From positions 19,090-83,089 of the forward strand of contig JAYPEK010000013.1 of NCBI GenBank assembly GCA_038125725.1: DNA of 64,000 nucleotides. Reading direction: 5' to 3'. A program made the translations under genes and the position numbers. Origin of the DNA: TMED8 sp038125725 (GTDB lineage: Bacteria; Pseudomonadota; Alphaproteobacteria; Rhodospirillales; Casp-alpha2). The first letter of the stretch is position 1, and every line of letters starts with the position of its first letter. The notes below the pieces were generated by a model. The model saw only the letters and a list, made by a program, of their open reading frames with translations, did not search any database and had not been told where the DNA came from. Of the stretch, positions 16,956-27,441 are shown piece after piece.

Positions 16956-18446
16956 TCAGGTAAGGGCCGCGCGCCCGGCCGCTTCGCCCGCGGTACGACC
17001 GAAGACAGCGCCCGACGTCAAGCCTGTGCCGCCGGGATAGTTGAAGTAGAAGATGCCGCCGACCAGTTCGCCGGCCGCGTAAAGGCCCGGGATCGGCGCC
17101 AGGTCGACGTCGGTGACCTGGGCGGTCTGCGGCTGGATACGCAGTCCGCCGAAGGTGAAGGTGATGCCACAGGTGATCTGGTAGGCCTCGAACGGGCCTT
17201 CGTCGATGGTGTTGGCCCAATGCGATTTCGGCACCGCCAGGCCTTCCGTGCAGCGCCCGTCGAGGACCGTCGGGTTGAACGGAACGTCGGTGCGCACGGC
17301 GGCGTTATAGGCCTTCATTTCATCCAGGAAGCCCTGCTTGTCGACACCTTCCAGCTTGTCCGCCAGTTCTTCTAGCGTGTTGGCGGTCACCTTGGTGACC
17401 TCGCGGATGCGGTATTCGTCACGCAGCAGCTTGATCACCTTCTGATCGAAGACCTGCCAGGCGAACTGATCGGGCTGGTTGAGGATGACGTGGCCGTATT
17501 TGGCATAGGTGTAGTTGCGGAAGTCCGCGCCTTCATCGACGAAGCGCTTGCCGGTGGCATTGACCATGACGCCGAACGGGTAGGAGTGCTTCTGGAAATT
17601 GTCGCCGACCGCCAGGTCGCCGAACTCCGGCGCGTTGCGGTCCCAGCCGACCGCGTGGCAGCCGGACCAGTTGCCGTAGGGCGCGGCGCCGATATCGAGC
17701 GCCATGGAAATGCCGTCGCCGGTGTTGAAGCGCGATCCGCGCACCTTGGCCAGGTCCCAGCCGGGACCGAGATAGCGGGTGCGCATTTCGTGGTTGGCTT
17801 CGAAGCCGCCGGCCGCCAGCACCACCGATTTCGCCGCCACTTCGAAAATCTCATTGCCGCGTTTGACCCGAACGCCGGTCACCTTATGGCCATCGTAGAT
17901 CAGCGACAGGACGCGCGTGCCGTATTCGACGCGGATGCCCGACGCCTTGGCGATCTTGGTCTCTTCCTCGATGATGCCGGGCCCGCCGCCCCAGTATTCG
18001 GTGCAGAGCCCGCCCCAGAAACGGAACTGGCCGTCCACCTTGAAGGCCTGCCGGCCGTAGCTCGGCACGAAGCGGATGCCGCGCCCGCGCAGCCACTTCA
18101 GGGTCTCGAAGCTGTTGCGCACCAGGTGTTCGCAAAGATCCGGGTCGGTGCGGTACTTGGTGATGCGGAACATGTCGTCGAAGAACTGGTCTTCGGGATA
18201 GACGTTGAAGTCGGTGTTGGACAGTTCCTCTTTGGTGAGATCGGGCATGATCTCGCGCACGTCGTCGATGCCGTTATAGGCGAACCGCACGGCGCCGGCG
18301 GTGAAGCGGCTGTTGCCGCCGCATTCGTCCTCGGGCGCGCGTTCGAACATACAGACGCTGGCGCCCTGTTCCTGGGCGGCGAAGGCGGCGCAAAAGGCGG
18401 CGTTGCCGCCGCCCACGACGACGACATCGGCTTCGATTTTGCTCAT
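16956..18446 (-). CDS. tcuA: FAD-dependent tricarballylate dehydrogenase-like (TcuA)
   Basis: A 496-residue flavoprotein of the fumarate reductase/succinate dehydrogenase family. FAD-binding GxGxxA near the N-terminus (VVVVGGGNAAFCAAFAAQEQ), a conserved ENxGGNSRFTAG-like segment (CGGNSRFTAGAVRF), and the C-terminal YPGGTGLTSGAVFGRTAG. Overall resemblance is to TcuA, which oxidises tricarballylate to cis-aconitate. The usual electron partner TcuB (iron-sulfur/membrane) and transporter TcuC are not present. First gene of the operon with the GntR regulator and serine hydrolase. The substrate may be a related tricarboxylate or 2-alkylsuccinate; assignment to the family is firm, to tricarballylate moderate. 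Confidence 0.82.
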   Translation of the reverse strand: MSKIEADVVVVGGGNAAFCAAFAAQEQGASVCMFERAPEDECGGNSRFTAGAVRFAYNGIDDVREIMPDLTKEELSNTDFNVYPEDQFFDDMFRITKYRTDPDLCEHLVRNSFETLKWLRGRGIRFVPSYGRQAFKVDGQFRFWGGLCTEYWGGGPGIIEEETKIAKASGIRVEYGTRVLSLIYDGHKVTGVRVKRGNEIFEVAAKSVVLAAGGFEANHEMRTRYLGPGWDLAKVRGSRFNTGDGISMALDIGAAPYGNWSGCHAVGWDRNAPEFGDLAVGDNFQKHSYPFGVMVNATGKRFVDEGADFRNYTYAKYGHVILNQPDQFAWQVFDQKVIKLLRDEYRIREVTKVTANTLEELADKLEGVDKQGFLDEMKAYNAAVRTDVPFNPTVLDGRCTEGLAVPKSHWANTIDEGPFEAYQITCGITFTFGGLRIQPQTAQVTDVDLAPIPGLYAAGELVGGIFYFNYPGGTGLTSGAVFGRTAGEAAGRAALT

Positions 18447-18470
18447 TGAAATCTCTCCCCGGGGTTTTTT

Positions 18471-18490
18471 GTGTACACTTGTATACAATT
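18471..18490. promoter_or_regulatory. Twin palindromes, probable GntR/FCD operator
   Basis: Between the divergent tcuA-like (start 18446) and PrpD-like (start 18548) genes lie two adjoining perfect palindromes: GTGTACAC (18471-18478) and TTGTATACAA (18479-18488). The second matches the kind of site bound by FCD-type GntR proteins, and a gene of that family is in the leftward operon. Both half-sites are placed to cover the leftward promoter. The regulator-site pairing is inference. Confidence 0.6.
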
Positions 18491-18547
18491 TGCCATCGCC
18501 AGGGACGCGTGTCAAACTGAGCGCCGATTTCAGAGGGGGAGGAACTG

Positions 18548-19885
18548 ATGGTCGCAAGAGAACTGGCCGAATACGCCGCCAAATTGGTGAGCGCGGAACT
18601 GGGCGGCGACGTCCTGCACGACACCAAGCGCTGCGTGCTCGATACTTTCGCGGCCCTGCTGGCCGGCGCCCCCAACCCGCCGGCGACCCTGATGGTCGAA
18701 GCCCTGGAGGAAGAAATCGGCCATGGCCGATCGGCGCTGGTGCCGTCCGGGCGGCTGACGACCATCCGCACCGCGGCGCTTATCAATGGTGCCGCCGCCC
18801 ACGCCATGGAAGTCGACGACATCTTCCGTGACGGCATCTACCATCCGGGACCGCCGGTGGTGGCGGCCGCTTTGGCCGCATGCCAGGGGCGCGGCATGGA
18901 CGGCGCGCGGTTTCTGCGCGCGGTGATCGCCGGCTACGAGGTCTCCAACCGGGTCGCGGCCGCCATGCAGCCGATGCACTACAAGTTCTGGCACACCACC
19001 GGGACCATGGGGACCATCGGCGCCGCCGCCGCCACGGCCGTGGCGCTCGGCCTGGATGCGGCCAAGACGCGCGACGCGCTGGCCAATTCGGTGACCATGG
19101 CGGCCGGCTTGCAGCAGGCCTTCGCCACCGATTCCATGGGCAAGCCCATCCATGCCGGTAACGCCGCCCAAGCCGGCGCCACGGCGGCGATTCTGGCGGA
19201 AAAGGGCGTCACCGGCGCGGAGGGCATGTTCGACGCGCCGAAGGGGTTCGGCAACGCCATGAGCCATGATGTCGATTGGGGCCCTGTGGTCGACAGCCTG
19301 GATAAGGAATTCACCATCCAGCGCATGACCCAGAAGAACCACACCTGCTGTGGCCATACCTTTGCCGCCATCGATGCGGTGCTGGCGCTGAAGGCGGAAC
19401 ACGGCCTCACCCCCGACAACGTCACCGCCATGACCGTCGGCACCTACGCCAAGGGCGTCGAGATCTGCGGCACGCCCGATCCGAAAACGCTCTACGAGGC
19501 CAAGTTCAGCCTGGAATACACCATGGCCGCCGCGCTGGTGACCGGGCGCGTGCGCTTCGCCGCCTTTACCGATGAGTTGCTGCGCGATCCGGTGATGCGC
19601 GCCAACATGGCCAAGATCACCTGCCATGTGGACGAGGCGGCGGAAGCGGCCTTCCCGAGCCGCCGCTCGGCGGTGGTGTCGATCACCACGGCGGACTGGC
19701 GCAGGCTTGAGCACTATTCCGCCACCCGCAAGGGCGACCCCGACAATCCGCTGAACGATGCCGAGTTGGAGGACAAATTCCGCGAAATGGCGGAACCGGT
19801 GATCGGCGCCGATGCCGCCGAGGTTCTGCGCCAGAAGGTTTGGAAACTGGACGAGATCGGCGATCTTTCGGGTCTGTTCGCCTAA
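18548..19885 (+). CDS. MmgE/PrpD family protein
   Basis: A 445-residue protein of the MmgE/PrpD family (2-methylcitrate dehydratase, cis-aconitate decarboxylase and iminodisuccinate epimerase are members). GAGGGGGAGGAACTG supplies the ribosome site. Features: N-terminal helical domain with LDTFAALLAGAPNP, the AMEVDDIFRDGIYHPG block, and KNHTCCGHTFAAIDA. Divergent from the TcuA-like gene across the shared operator, which makes a hydratase or decarboxylase acting on the unsaturated product (cis-aconitate-like) the simplest reading. The 3' end overlaps the convergent monooxygenase by 4 bases. Confidence 0.85.
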   Translation: MVARELAEYAAKLVSAELGGDVLHDTKRCVLDTFAALLAGAPNPPATLMVEALEEEIGHGRSALVPSGRLTTIRTAALINGAAAHAMEVDDIFRDGIYHPGPPVVAAALAACQGRGMDGARFLRAVIAGYEVSNRVAAAMQPMHYKFWHTTGTMGTIGAAAATAVALGLDAAKTRDALANSVTMAAGLQQAFATDSMGKPIHAGNAAQAGATAAILAEKGVTGAEGMFDAPKGFGNAMSHDVDWGPVVDSLDKEFTIQRMTQKNHTCCGHTFAAIDAVLALKAEHGLTPDNVTAMTVGTYAKGVEICGTPDPKTLYEAKFSLEYTMAAALVTGRVRFAAFTDELLRDPVMRANMAKITCHVDEAAEAAFPSRRSAVVSITTADWRRLEHYSATRKGDPDNPLNDAELEDKFREMAEPVIGADAAEVLRQKVWKLDEIGDLSGLFA

Positions 19886-21072
19886 AGCGTCTTACCCAGG
19901 CTCGCCCACATGGAGAGCCGCAAAAGCAGTTCGCGGCGCTTCGCGAGGTCACCCTCGGCTTCGCGCAATCTGGCCTCGAAGGCCTGCTGGTCGGCCGGAT
20001 CGGCGGATTCCAGGTCTTTCTTGTTCTGGATCGAGACCCGCTGCACGTACTCCATGGCGACACCGCGGCGCTCGTCGGAATAGCGCTGCAGCAGTTCCGG
20101 CCCGGCTTCGCCCTTCAGCACCGGCACCAGCTTTTCCGCCAGGTTGAAGGAATCGTGGATGCCGCCGTTCATGCCCATGCCGCCCAGGGGATTGTTGATG
20201 TGCGCCGCGTCGCCGGTGAGGATCATGCGCCCGGAAACGTAGGTATCGGCGACCCGCTGGTGCACGTTGTAAAGCGTCTTGTGCACGACCTCGTAAGGTG
20301 TCCCCTTGTCGTGCACCCGCGCCATGCGCGCCTGCACGCGGGCATCGGAGAGGATGTCGTCGTCTTCCTCCTCGGCACGGGTCGGGAACATCACTCGCCA
20401 GAGCCCGTCCGGGATTTCCAGCAGGAAGTACCATTCCTCGGCGTCGGCGACGTAGCTCACCGACGACAGCCCGTCGAACACCTGCTTGAAGTCGAACGGC
20501 GTCGAGACGACCAGGAAACGTTCCGGCCAGGTGAAGCCGTCGAAAGGGATATCGAGGGTGCGGCGCACGATGGAGTTGGCGCCATCGGCGCCGATCACGT
20601 AACGCGCCTCGTAACTCGCCTCGCCATCGTTGATCTCGACCCGGACGCCGTCGGCGTCCTCGGCGACGGTGGTGGCCTTGGCGTTGTAGACGATCTCCAC
20701 ATTCGGGTAATCGGCCATCAGGTCGCGCAGGACGTAGCAGAGCTTGTACTGCTCCGCCTGTACCCGGTAGGGGTGTTGGGTCAGGTCTTGGATGTCGTTG
20801 AAATCGAATTCGGCGATCCGGCCCTGGCCATGGCGGCGATACTGCACCGTCGGCGCCACCAGGCCCTGTTCGATCAAGGGTGCCGCCGCGCCGAAGGCTT
20901 CTTCCAGCATGTCCAGCGACGACGGATGAAAGGTGGAACCGCGCAGGTTCTTCGGGATCTGCGCTTCCGCTTCCAGCACCTTGGCGCGCAGGCCGGCTTT
21001 CGCCAGGTGCAGCGCCAGGACCATGCCGGCCGGGCCGGCGCCGATGATGATGGCATCCAAGGGCTGGGTCAT
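19882..21072 (-). CDS. FAD-dependent monooxygenase (class A flavoprotein)
   Basis: A 396-residue enzyme with the three marks of class A flavin hydroxylases: the N-terminal dinucleotide motif AIIIGAGPAGMVLALHLAKA, the DG motif GADGANSIVR, and the GD motif GDAAHINNPLGGMGMNGGIHD. Such enzymes hydroxylate aromatic or activated ring substrates with NAD(P)H and O2. It lies 18 bases downstream of an acyl-CoA thioesterase on the same strand, forming a two-gene operon. The substrate cannot be told. Confidence 0.85.
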   Translation of the reverse strand: MTQPLDAIIIGAGPAGMVLALHLAKAGLRAKVLEAEAQIPKNLRGSTFHPSSLDMLEEAFGAAAPLIEQGLVAPTVQYRRHGQGRIAEFDFNDIQDLTQHPYRVQAEQYKLCYVLRDLMADYPNVEIVYNAKATTVAEDADGVRVEINDGEASYEARYVIGADGANSIVRRTLDIPFDGFTWPERFLVVSTPFDFKQVFDGLSSVSYVADAEEWYFLLEIPDGLWRVMFPTRAEEEDDDILSDARVQARMARVHDKGTPYEVVHKTLYNVHQRVADTYVSGRMILTGDAAHINNPLGGMGMNGGIHDSFNLAEKLVPVLKGEAGPELLQRYSDERRGVAMEYVQRVSIQNKKDLESADPADQQAFEARLREAEGDLAKRRELLLRLSMWASLGKTL

Positions 21073-21090
21073 GGTTTCCGCTCCTCCCGC

Positions 21091-21570
21091 CTAGCGGTTG
21101 CCCTTGCCGGCGCCGGTATCGCCCGCCCGCGCCGCCTGTAGGGGATCGGCCTCCAGTTGGGCGCGGATGTCGGGCGGGATGACGATGGTCTCGCGCGTGT
21201 CGGTGCGGAAATAGATGTTCACGCATTCCGCCGTCGCCTTGCATTCGCCGTTCAGGAACAGGCCGTAACCGGTGGTCATGGACTTGTTGCCGAGCTTCAA
21301 GATACGCGCGCCCACCTCCATGGTGCCGGGGAAGTGCGCCTCGTTGCGGAAATCGACGGCGATGCGGGCCAGGATGAAATCGATGCCGGGGTGCTTTTTC
21401 GGATCCAGGACGCCACCCAATAACGCCACCCGCGCCACCTCGATGTAGGTGGGATAGGTGCAGTTGTTGATATGCCCGAGGTCGTCCTGGTCGCAGTAAC
21501 GGATGGTCACGGGCGTCCAGAAGGCGAAGGATTGGGGATCGGTCAGGTCGATGTCAGGGGCTGCGGTCAT
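21091..21570 (-). CDS. 4HBT-fold acyl-CoA thioesterase
   Basis: A 159-residue hot-dog-fold thioesterase of the 4-hydroxybenzoyl-CoA type: the catalytic segment CDQDDLGHINNCTYPTYIE holds the characteristic Asp and Asn, followed by FILARIAVDFRNEAHFPG. It hydrolyses a small or aromatic acyl-CoA. Upstream of, and probably cotranscribed with, the flavin monooxygenase. A 130-base spacer separates it from the divergent amidase gene. Confidence 0.85.
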   Translation of the reverse strand: MTAAPDIDLTDPQSFAFWTPVTIRYCDQDDLGHINNCTYPTYIEVARVALLGGVLDPKKHPGIDFILARIAVDFRNEAHFPGTMEVGARILKLGNKSMTTGYGLFLNGECKATAECVNIYFRTDTRETIVIPPDIRAQLEADPLQAARAGDTGAGKGNR

Positions 21571-21700
21571 GTTGGTCTCGGCTAAAGGCTGTCGCGGCCC
21601 CGCATGTTAGTCAGACGGGGCAGGGATGAAAACATCGCGGTTGACCGAATGGACCGGCTGGCGGAAAACAGTCGGCGGGACAATCGCGCAGGAGAGACGC

Positions 21701-23017
21701 ATGTCGGAGGGGACGCCCGTGAGCGCCGCTGCCGCCGCCAAGGCCATGGCGGCGGGTGAATTGACCTCGGAAGAGTTGGTCCGTTCGTGCCTGGACCGTA
21801 TCGAGGCGCGCGAGGCCGATGTCAAAGCCTGGGTGCATGTGGCGGCCGACGCGGCACTGGCCGAGGCGCGAACCCTCGATGCTTCCCGCGCGCGGGGCGA
21901 GATCAAGGGACCGCTGCACGGTATTCCGGTCGGCCTCAAGGATATCATCGATACCGCAGATATGCCGACGGAATACGGCTCCAATCTGTTCGCCGGCCAT
22001 CAGCCGGAACGCGATGCCTTCGTGACCAAGCTCCTGCGGGATGCGGGCGCGGTGGTCCTGGGCAAGACCGTCACCACCGAGTTCGCCATGTCGGGGGCGC
22101 GCGCCACGCGCAATCCGCACGACCCGGGCCGCACGCCGGGTGGCTCGTCCAGCGGTTCGGCGGCGGCGGTGGCGGACGGCATGGTGCCGGTGGCGCTGGG
22201 CTCGCAGACCGGCGGCTCGATGATCCGCCCGGCATCGTTCTGCGGCGTGCATGGCTACAAGCCGACCTTCGGTTCGATTTCGCGGACGGGCGTCTTTTCG
22301 CTGTCGCGGCGCCTCGACCATCTGGGCACCTATGCCCGGTCGCTCAAAGACCTGGCGCTGGTGTCCGATGCGGTCATGGTGCACGACGGCGAAGATTACG
22401 AGATGCGCTATCACGCCGGCCGCGACCTCACGGGCGCGCTCGCCGCGCCGCTGGAGGCCGCGCCCCGCATGGCGGTGTTCAAGGGTGCGCCCTGGGCAAC
22501 CTTGGAAGCGGGCACGGAAGACGCCTTCAACGCGCTGCTACAGCGCCTCGGCGGTGTCGGCGACATCGCCGTGCCGGCGCCGGTGGACGAAGCCCTCGAC
22601 GTGCACGTCACCATCATGGATGCCTCGACCGCCGCCAATCCGGGGCGTTACCTGGCCGATGCCGACAAGCTGCTGGCCGAAACCGTGAAACGCATCTCCG
22701 CCGGCGCCGGCATTGCCGCCGCCGACTACGTGGCCGCCATTGACAAGGCGGAGGCCATCCGGCATTCCCTCGACCGCCTGTTTGCGGACGTCGACGTGCT
22801 ATTGACGCCGTCGGCGCCCGGCGAAGCCCCCGAGGGGCTAACGTTCACCGGCAATCCGGTGTTCCAGAAGATCTGGACGCTGGCCGGCATGCCGTCGCTG
22901 AACCTGCCTGTGATGACCGGGCCGAACGGGATGCCCATTGGCCTGCAGGTGATCGGCCGGCGCGGGCGCGATGCGGCGCTTTTTCAGGCCGCGAAATGGA
23001 TCGAGGAGCAGCTTTGA
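21701..23017 (+). CDS. Amidase (amidase signature family)
   Basis: A 438-residue amidase signature enzyme. The ATG at 21701 is preceded by GGAGAG. Catalytic Ser-cisSer-Lys triad: Lys in HGIPVGLKDIIDT, cis-Ser and Ser in TPGGSSSGSAAAVADG and LGSQTGGSMIRPASF. It hydrolyses an amide or carbamate-type bond. Its stop codon overlaps by one base the start of the next gene, an M20-type carbamoylase, so the two act in one degradation route for a ureido or amide compound (for example allophanate/ureido acid type), the exact one unknown. Confidence 0.9.
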   Translation: MSEGTPVSAAAAAKAMAAGELTSEELVRSCLDRIEAREADVKAWVHVAADAALAEARTLDASRARGEIKGPLHGIPVGLKDIIDTADMPTEYGSNLFAGHQPERDAFVTKLLRDAGAVVLGKTVTTEFAMSGARATRNPHDPGRTPGGSSSGSAAAVADGMVPVALGSQTGGSMIRPASFCGVHGYKPTFGSISRTGVFSLSRRLDHLGTYARSLKDLALVSDAVMVHDGEDYEMRYHAGRDLTGALAAPLEAAPRMAVFKGAPWATLEAGTEDAFNALLQRLGGVGDIAVPAPVDEALDVHVTIMDASTAANPGRYLADADKLLAETVKRISAGAGIAAADYVAAIDKAEAIRHSLDRLFADVDVLLTPSAPGEAPEGLTFTGNPVFQKIWTLAGMPSLNLPVMTGPNGMPIGLQVIGRRGRDAALFQAAKWIEEQL

Positions 23018-24240
23018 TGATCGACCGCGACCGGCAATGGCGTTCGCTGATGGAAATGGCGGAGATCGGCGCGACGCCGGCGGGTGGTGTCTGCCGCCTG
23101 GCCTTGACCGACGAGGACAAGCAATCGCGCGACCTGTTCGTCAAATGGGCGGATGAGGCCGGTTGCGACGTCCGCGTCGATCGGGTCGGAAACATCTTTG
23201 CGCGCCGCGCCGGCACCGATCCGGATGCCGCGCCCGTGGTCACCGGCAGCCATTTGGACTCGCAGCCTCTTGGCGGCAAATTCGACGGCCCCTATGGCGT
23301 GCTTGCCGGTCTTGAGGTGGTGCGCGCGCTCAACGATGCGGGCACCGAAACCCGCGCCCCCATCGATATCGTCTGCTGGACCGACGAGGAAGGCTGCCGC
23401 TTCACCTCCAAGACCATGGGCTCCATGGTGTTTGCCGGGTTGCTTTCGGAGGCGCAGGTGCGCGCCGTCCCCGATCCCGACGGCAAGACGTTCGGCGACG
23501 AGCTGGAGCGCATCGGCTATGCCGGCGCCGAGCCCGTCGGCGGCACACCGGTGAAGGCCTATTTCGAAAACCATATCGAGCAGGGACCGGTACTGGAACA
23601 GGCCGGCGTACCGGTCGGAGCCGTCGTCGGCGCCCAGGGGCAGCGCTGCTTCCTGGTCACTGTGACCGGCGAGGAAGGCCATGCCGGCACCGTGCCGATG
23701 GTGCAGAGGAAGGATTCGTTCCTCGGCGCGGCGCGCATGACCGATGCGGTCAACCGCGCGGCTTTCCAATTCGATCCGGTTCCCGTGGCGACTGTGGCGC
23801 ATGTGCGCGTGCGGCCCAATTCCCGCAACACCATCCCCGGCGAGACCGTCTTCACCATCGACAGCCGCCACCGCGACGCCGACGTGCTGGCCGCCCTGGA
23901 ACAGGTCATGCTCGGCGATATCCGCAAGATCGCCGACGACATGGGCCTTGGCGTCGATATCCAGCAGACCTCGCTGGCCGCGCCGGTGGCTTTCGATGAG
24001 AACTGCGTCGCCGCCGTTCGCCGCGCGGCGGCCGACAGCGGCATCACCTGCATGGATGTCTTCTCCGGCGCCGGCCACGATGCCTGCAAGATCGCCAGCA
24101 TCGCGCCCTCGGGCATGATCTTCGTACCTTGCGAAAAGGGCATCAGCCACAACGAGGCGGAGAACGCTACCCCCGACGACCTCGCCGCCGGCACCCGCGT
24201 GCTGATGGGCGCCATCCTCGAAGCCGCCAACACCCCCTGA
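23017..24240 (+). CDS. Hydantoinase/carbamoylase family amidase (M20 metallohydrolase)
   Basis: A 407-residue member of the N-carbamoyl amino acid hydrolase / allantoate amidohydrolase group. Metal ligands are visible: GSHLDSQPLGGKFDG (His, Asp), WTDEEGCRF (Glu), and a C-terminal SHNE; the dimerisation lid contains VTVTGEEGHAGTVPM. It removes carbamoyl groups from ureido acids. Coupled to the upstream amidase by an ATGA-type overlap. No dihydropyrimidinase or allantoinase is nearby, so the physiological precursor is not resolved. Confidence 0.88.
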   Translation: MIDRDRQWRSLMEMAEIGATPAGGVCRLALTDEDKQSRDLFVKWADEAGCDVRVDRVGNIFARRAGTDPDAAPVVTGSHLDSQPLGGKFDGPYGVLAGLEVVRALNDAGTETRAPIDIVCWTDEEGCRFTSKTMGSMVFAGLLSEAQVRAVPDPDGKTFGDELERIGYAGAEPVGGTPVKAYFENHIEQGPVLEQAGVPVGAVVGAQGQRCFLVTVTGEEGHAGTVPMVQRKDSFLGAARMTDAVNRAAFQFDPVPVATVAHVRVRPNSRNTIPGETVFTIDSRHRDADVLAALEQVMLGDIRKIADDMGLGVDIQQTSLAAPVAFDENCVAAVRRAAADSGITCMDVFSGAGHDACKIASIAPSGMIFVPCEKGISHNEAENATPDDLAAGTRVLMGAILEAANTP

Positions 24241-24282
24241 TCGGATTCGGTGGACAGCCGCGGCAAACTGCTGATATCCGCC

Positions 24283-24390
24283 ATGTGCATATATAACATA
24301 AAAAAATAGTAAATAATATATAATTCACATTAATATTGACGTATTTAAAAATTTAAAACATATAAATACTGTTTATAATTTCATTTCCGC
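24283..24390. promoter_or_regulatory. AT-rich promoter region of the sulfite reductase cluster
   Basis: About 110 bases of strongly AT-rich DNA (runs of A and TATA) inside otherwise GC-rich sequence. It contains TTGACG (24336-24341) with a CATATA/TATAAA block 17-19 bases downstream (24359-24366), a plausible sigma-70-type promoter for the DUF2849-cysI-DUF934 genes. No inverted-repeat operator stands out. The 24241-24282 part has no feature I can support. Confidence 0.45.
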
Positions 24391-24416
24391 CTTTGCGCGG
24401 ATGGTTGGAGGGGGCC

Positions 24417-24761
24417 ATGGAACGCTTCGTCATCACGGCTAACGACCTGCGCAATGGGCAAGCGGTTTATCTGACTGCTGCCGGCGACTGGTCCTGTTGC
24501 CTGGATGATGCGCGGACCTTCACCTTGGACGAACGCGCCGATGGCCTGGCCCTTGGGCGACAGGCGGAGGATCTCCAACGCGTCGTCGGCGCCTATGAGA
24601 TCGAGGTCGAGGAGGGGGATTTTGGTCTCAGGCCCGTGCGTTTGCGCGAACGTATCCGCGCCTTCGGCCCCTCGACGCACGCCGATTTCGCCCGCGCCGA
24701 TGCGCCCGGCCACCTGAACCATGCGGACGGCGTCGAGCCCGTCCGCTTCTCGGAGCGATAA
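24417..24761 (+). CDS. DUF2849 domain protein of sulfite reductase cluster
   Basis: A 114-residue protein with GGAGGGGG seven bases before its ATG. Conserved elements are the N-terminal ITANDLRNGQAVYLT and GAYEIEVEEGDFGLRPVRLRE, the mark of the DUF2849 family almost always found just upstream of cysI in Alphaproteobacteria. Two bases separate it from cysI, so it is cotranscribed. It is thought to act in assimilatory sulfite reduction, perhaps as accessory subunit, but its reaction is not known. Confidence 0.8.
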   Translation: MERFVITANDLRNGQAVYLTAAGDWSCCLDDARTFTLDERADGLALGRQAEDLQRVVGAYEIEVEEGDFGLRPVRLRERIRAFGPSTHADFARADAPGHLNHADGVEPVRFSER

Positions 24762-24763
24762 CC

Positions 24764-26420
<1,657 letters not shown>

Positions 26421-26434
<14 letters not shown>

Positions 26435-26924
26435 AGGAGGCAAGCTCACGCCCGATCCCTGGACCCTGATTTGCGATGACGATGCGATCCCGGGCGAAGG
26501 CGCCGTGATCGTCAGCCTGAAGCGCTGGCGCGCGGAACGCGAGCGGCTGATCCTCAGGGGCGGGCCTTTGGGGGTGCGGTTGACGGCCGACCAGACGCCC
26601 GGCGAGTTGGGCGAGGACCTGGAGTTCCTGGACCTGGTGGCGCTCGAGTTTCCCGCCTTCACCGACGGCCGCGCCTATTCCAACGCGCGCCGGCTGCGCG
26701 AGCGCTATGGCTTCGAGGGTGAGGTGCGGGCCGTCGGCGACGTGCTGAGGGACCAATACCGCGCCATGCACCGCTGCGGCTTCGATGCGCTGGAGGTGCG
26801 CCAGGGCGAGACCGAGGCGGATTGGCAGCGCGCCCTCGGCGCCATCACCACGTCGATGCAGCCCGCCACCGATGGTGAAGAGACGGCATTGTCACTGCGC
26901 GAACGGCGGCTGGCGGCCGGCTAG
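26421..26924 (+). CDS. DUF934 domain protein of sulfite reductase cluster
   Basis: A 167-residue protein; the ATG at 26421 is preceded by GGAGGTG and overlaps the 3' end of cysI by 14 bases, showing translational coupling. The motif ALEFPAFTDGRAYSNARRLRERYGF (as separate blocks FPAFTDGRAYS and ARRLRERYG) and the final QADWQRAL-like end define DUF934, a small family genetically linked to sulfite reduction. Function unknown; perhaps involved in electron delivery or cofactor handling. Confidence 0.82.
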
Positions 26925-27355
26925 CCGCGCCCGTTGCCGATGGTGAACAGCGCGATGGCGGCGATGGCCAGCGCCACGGCGGCCATGTGATAGAGGTTGA
27001 ACGGCTCGCGATAGATCATCACGCCGACGACGATGGTGGTGGTCAGGATCGACATCACCGCATAGAGCGTGTACTGCGCGGCGCCGTAGTTATTGTAGAG
27101 CAGGAAGAAGCCGATATAGGTGAGCACGAAGCCAATGCCGGCGACGACGATCATTTTCCAGTTCTGCGCCAGGTAGTCGGCGTCGCCGGCGGTGCGGGTC
27201 ACCAGGGCGGCGGCGATGAACAGCACGGCGCAGACCGACACGGCGCCGGCCACGAACAGGAACGGATTGATCGGTGCCGGCGCGGCGCGCTGGCCGAAAA
27301 CGAAGATGCCATTGCCGAGCGCCGCGATGGCGGCGAACAGTAGCGGTTTCAGCAT
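26921..27355 (-). CDS. Small EamA/DMT-type membrane protein
   Basis: A 144-residue integral membrane protein with about five hydrophobic helices (FAAIAALGNGIFVFG, FVAGAVSVCAVLFIAAAL, VVAGIGFVLTYIGFFLLY, TLYAVMSILTTTIVVGVMI, MAAVALAIAAIALFTIG). It resembles one half of a DMT/EamA transporter; the MIYREPFN segment after helix four is typical. Half-size members work as dimers. The stop overlaps that of the convergent DUF934 gene by 4 bases. Substrate unknown. Confidence 0.7.
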   Translation of the reverse strand: MLKPLLFAAIAALGNGIFVFGQRAAPAPINPFLFVAGAVSVCAVLFIAAALVTRTAGDADYLAQNWKMIVVAGIGFVLTYIGFFLLYNNYGAAQYTLYAVMSILTTTIVVGVMIYREPFNLYHMAAVALAIAAIALFTIGNGRG

Positions 27356-27441
27356 GCGTCGGTCTCCGGTGCGTGAATTTCTCCCGCTGGAACCCTAGGC
27401 GGCGGCTTGATGCGAGGCAAGGCGTGCGCTCTACTGGCGCC

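Noticed and set aside
24283..24390. AT-rich stretch as replication origin or insertion sequence remnant
   Set aside because: No DnaA-box cluster, terminal repeats or transposase fragment; promoter reading is simpler.
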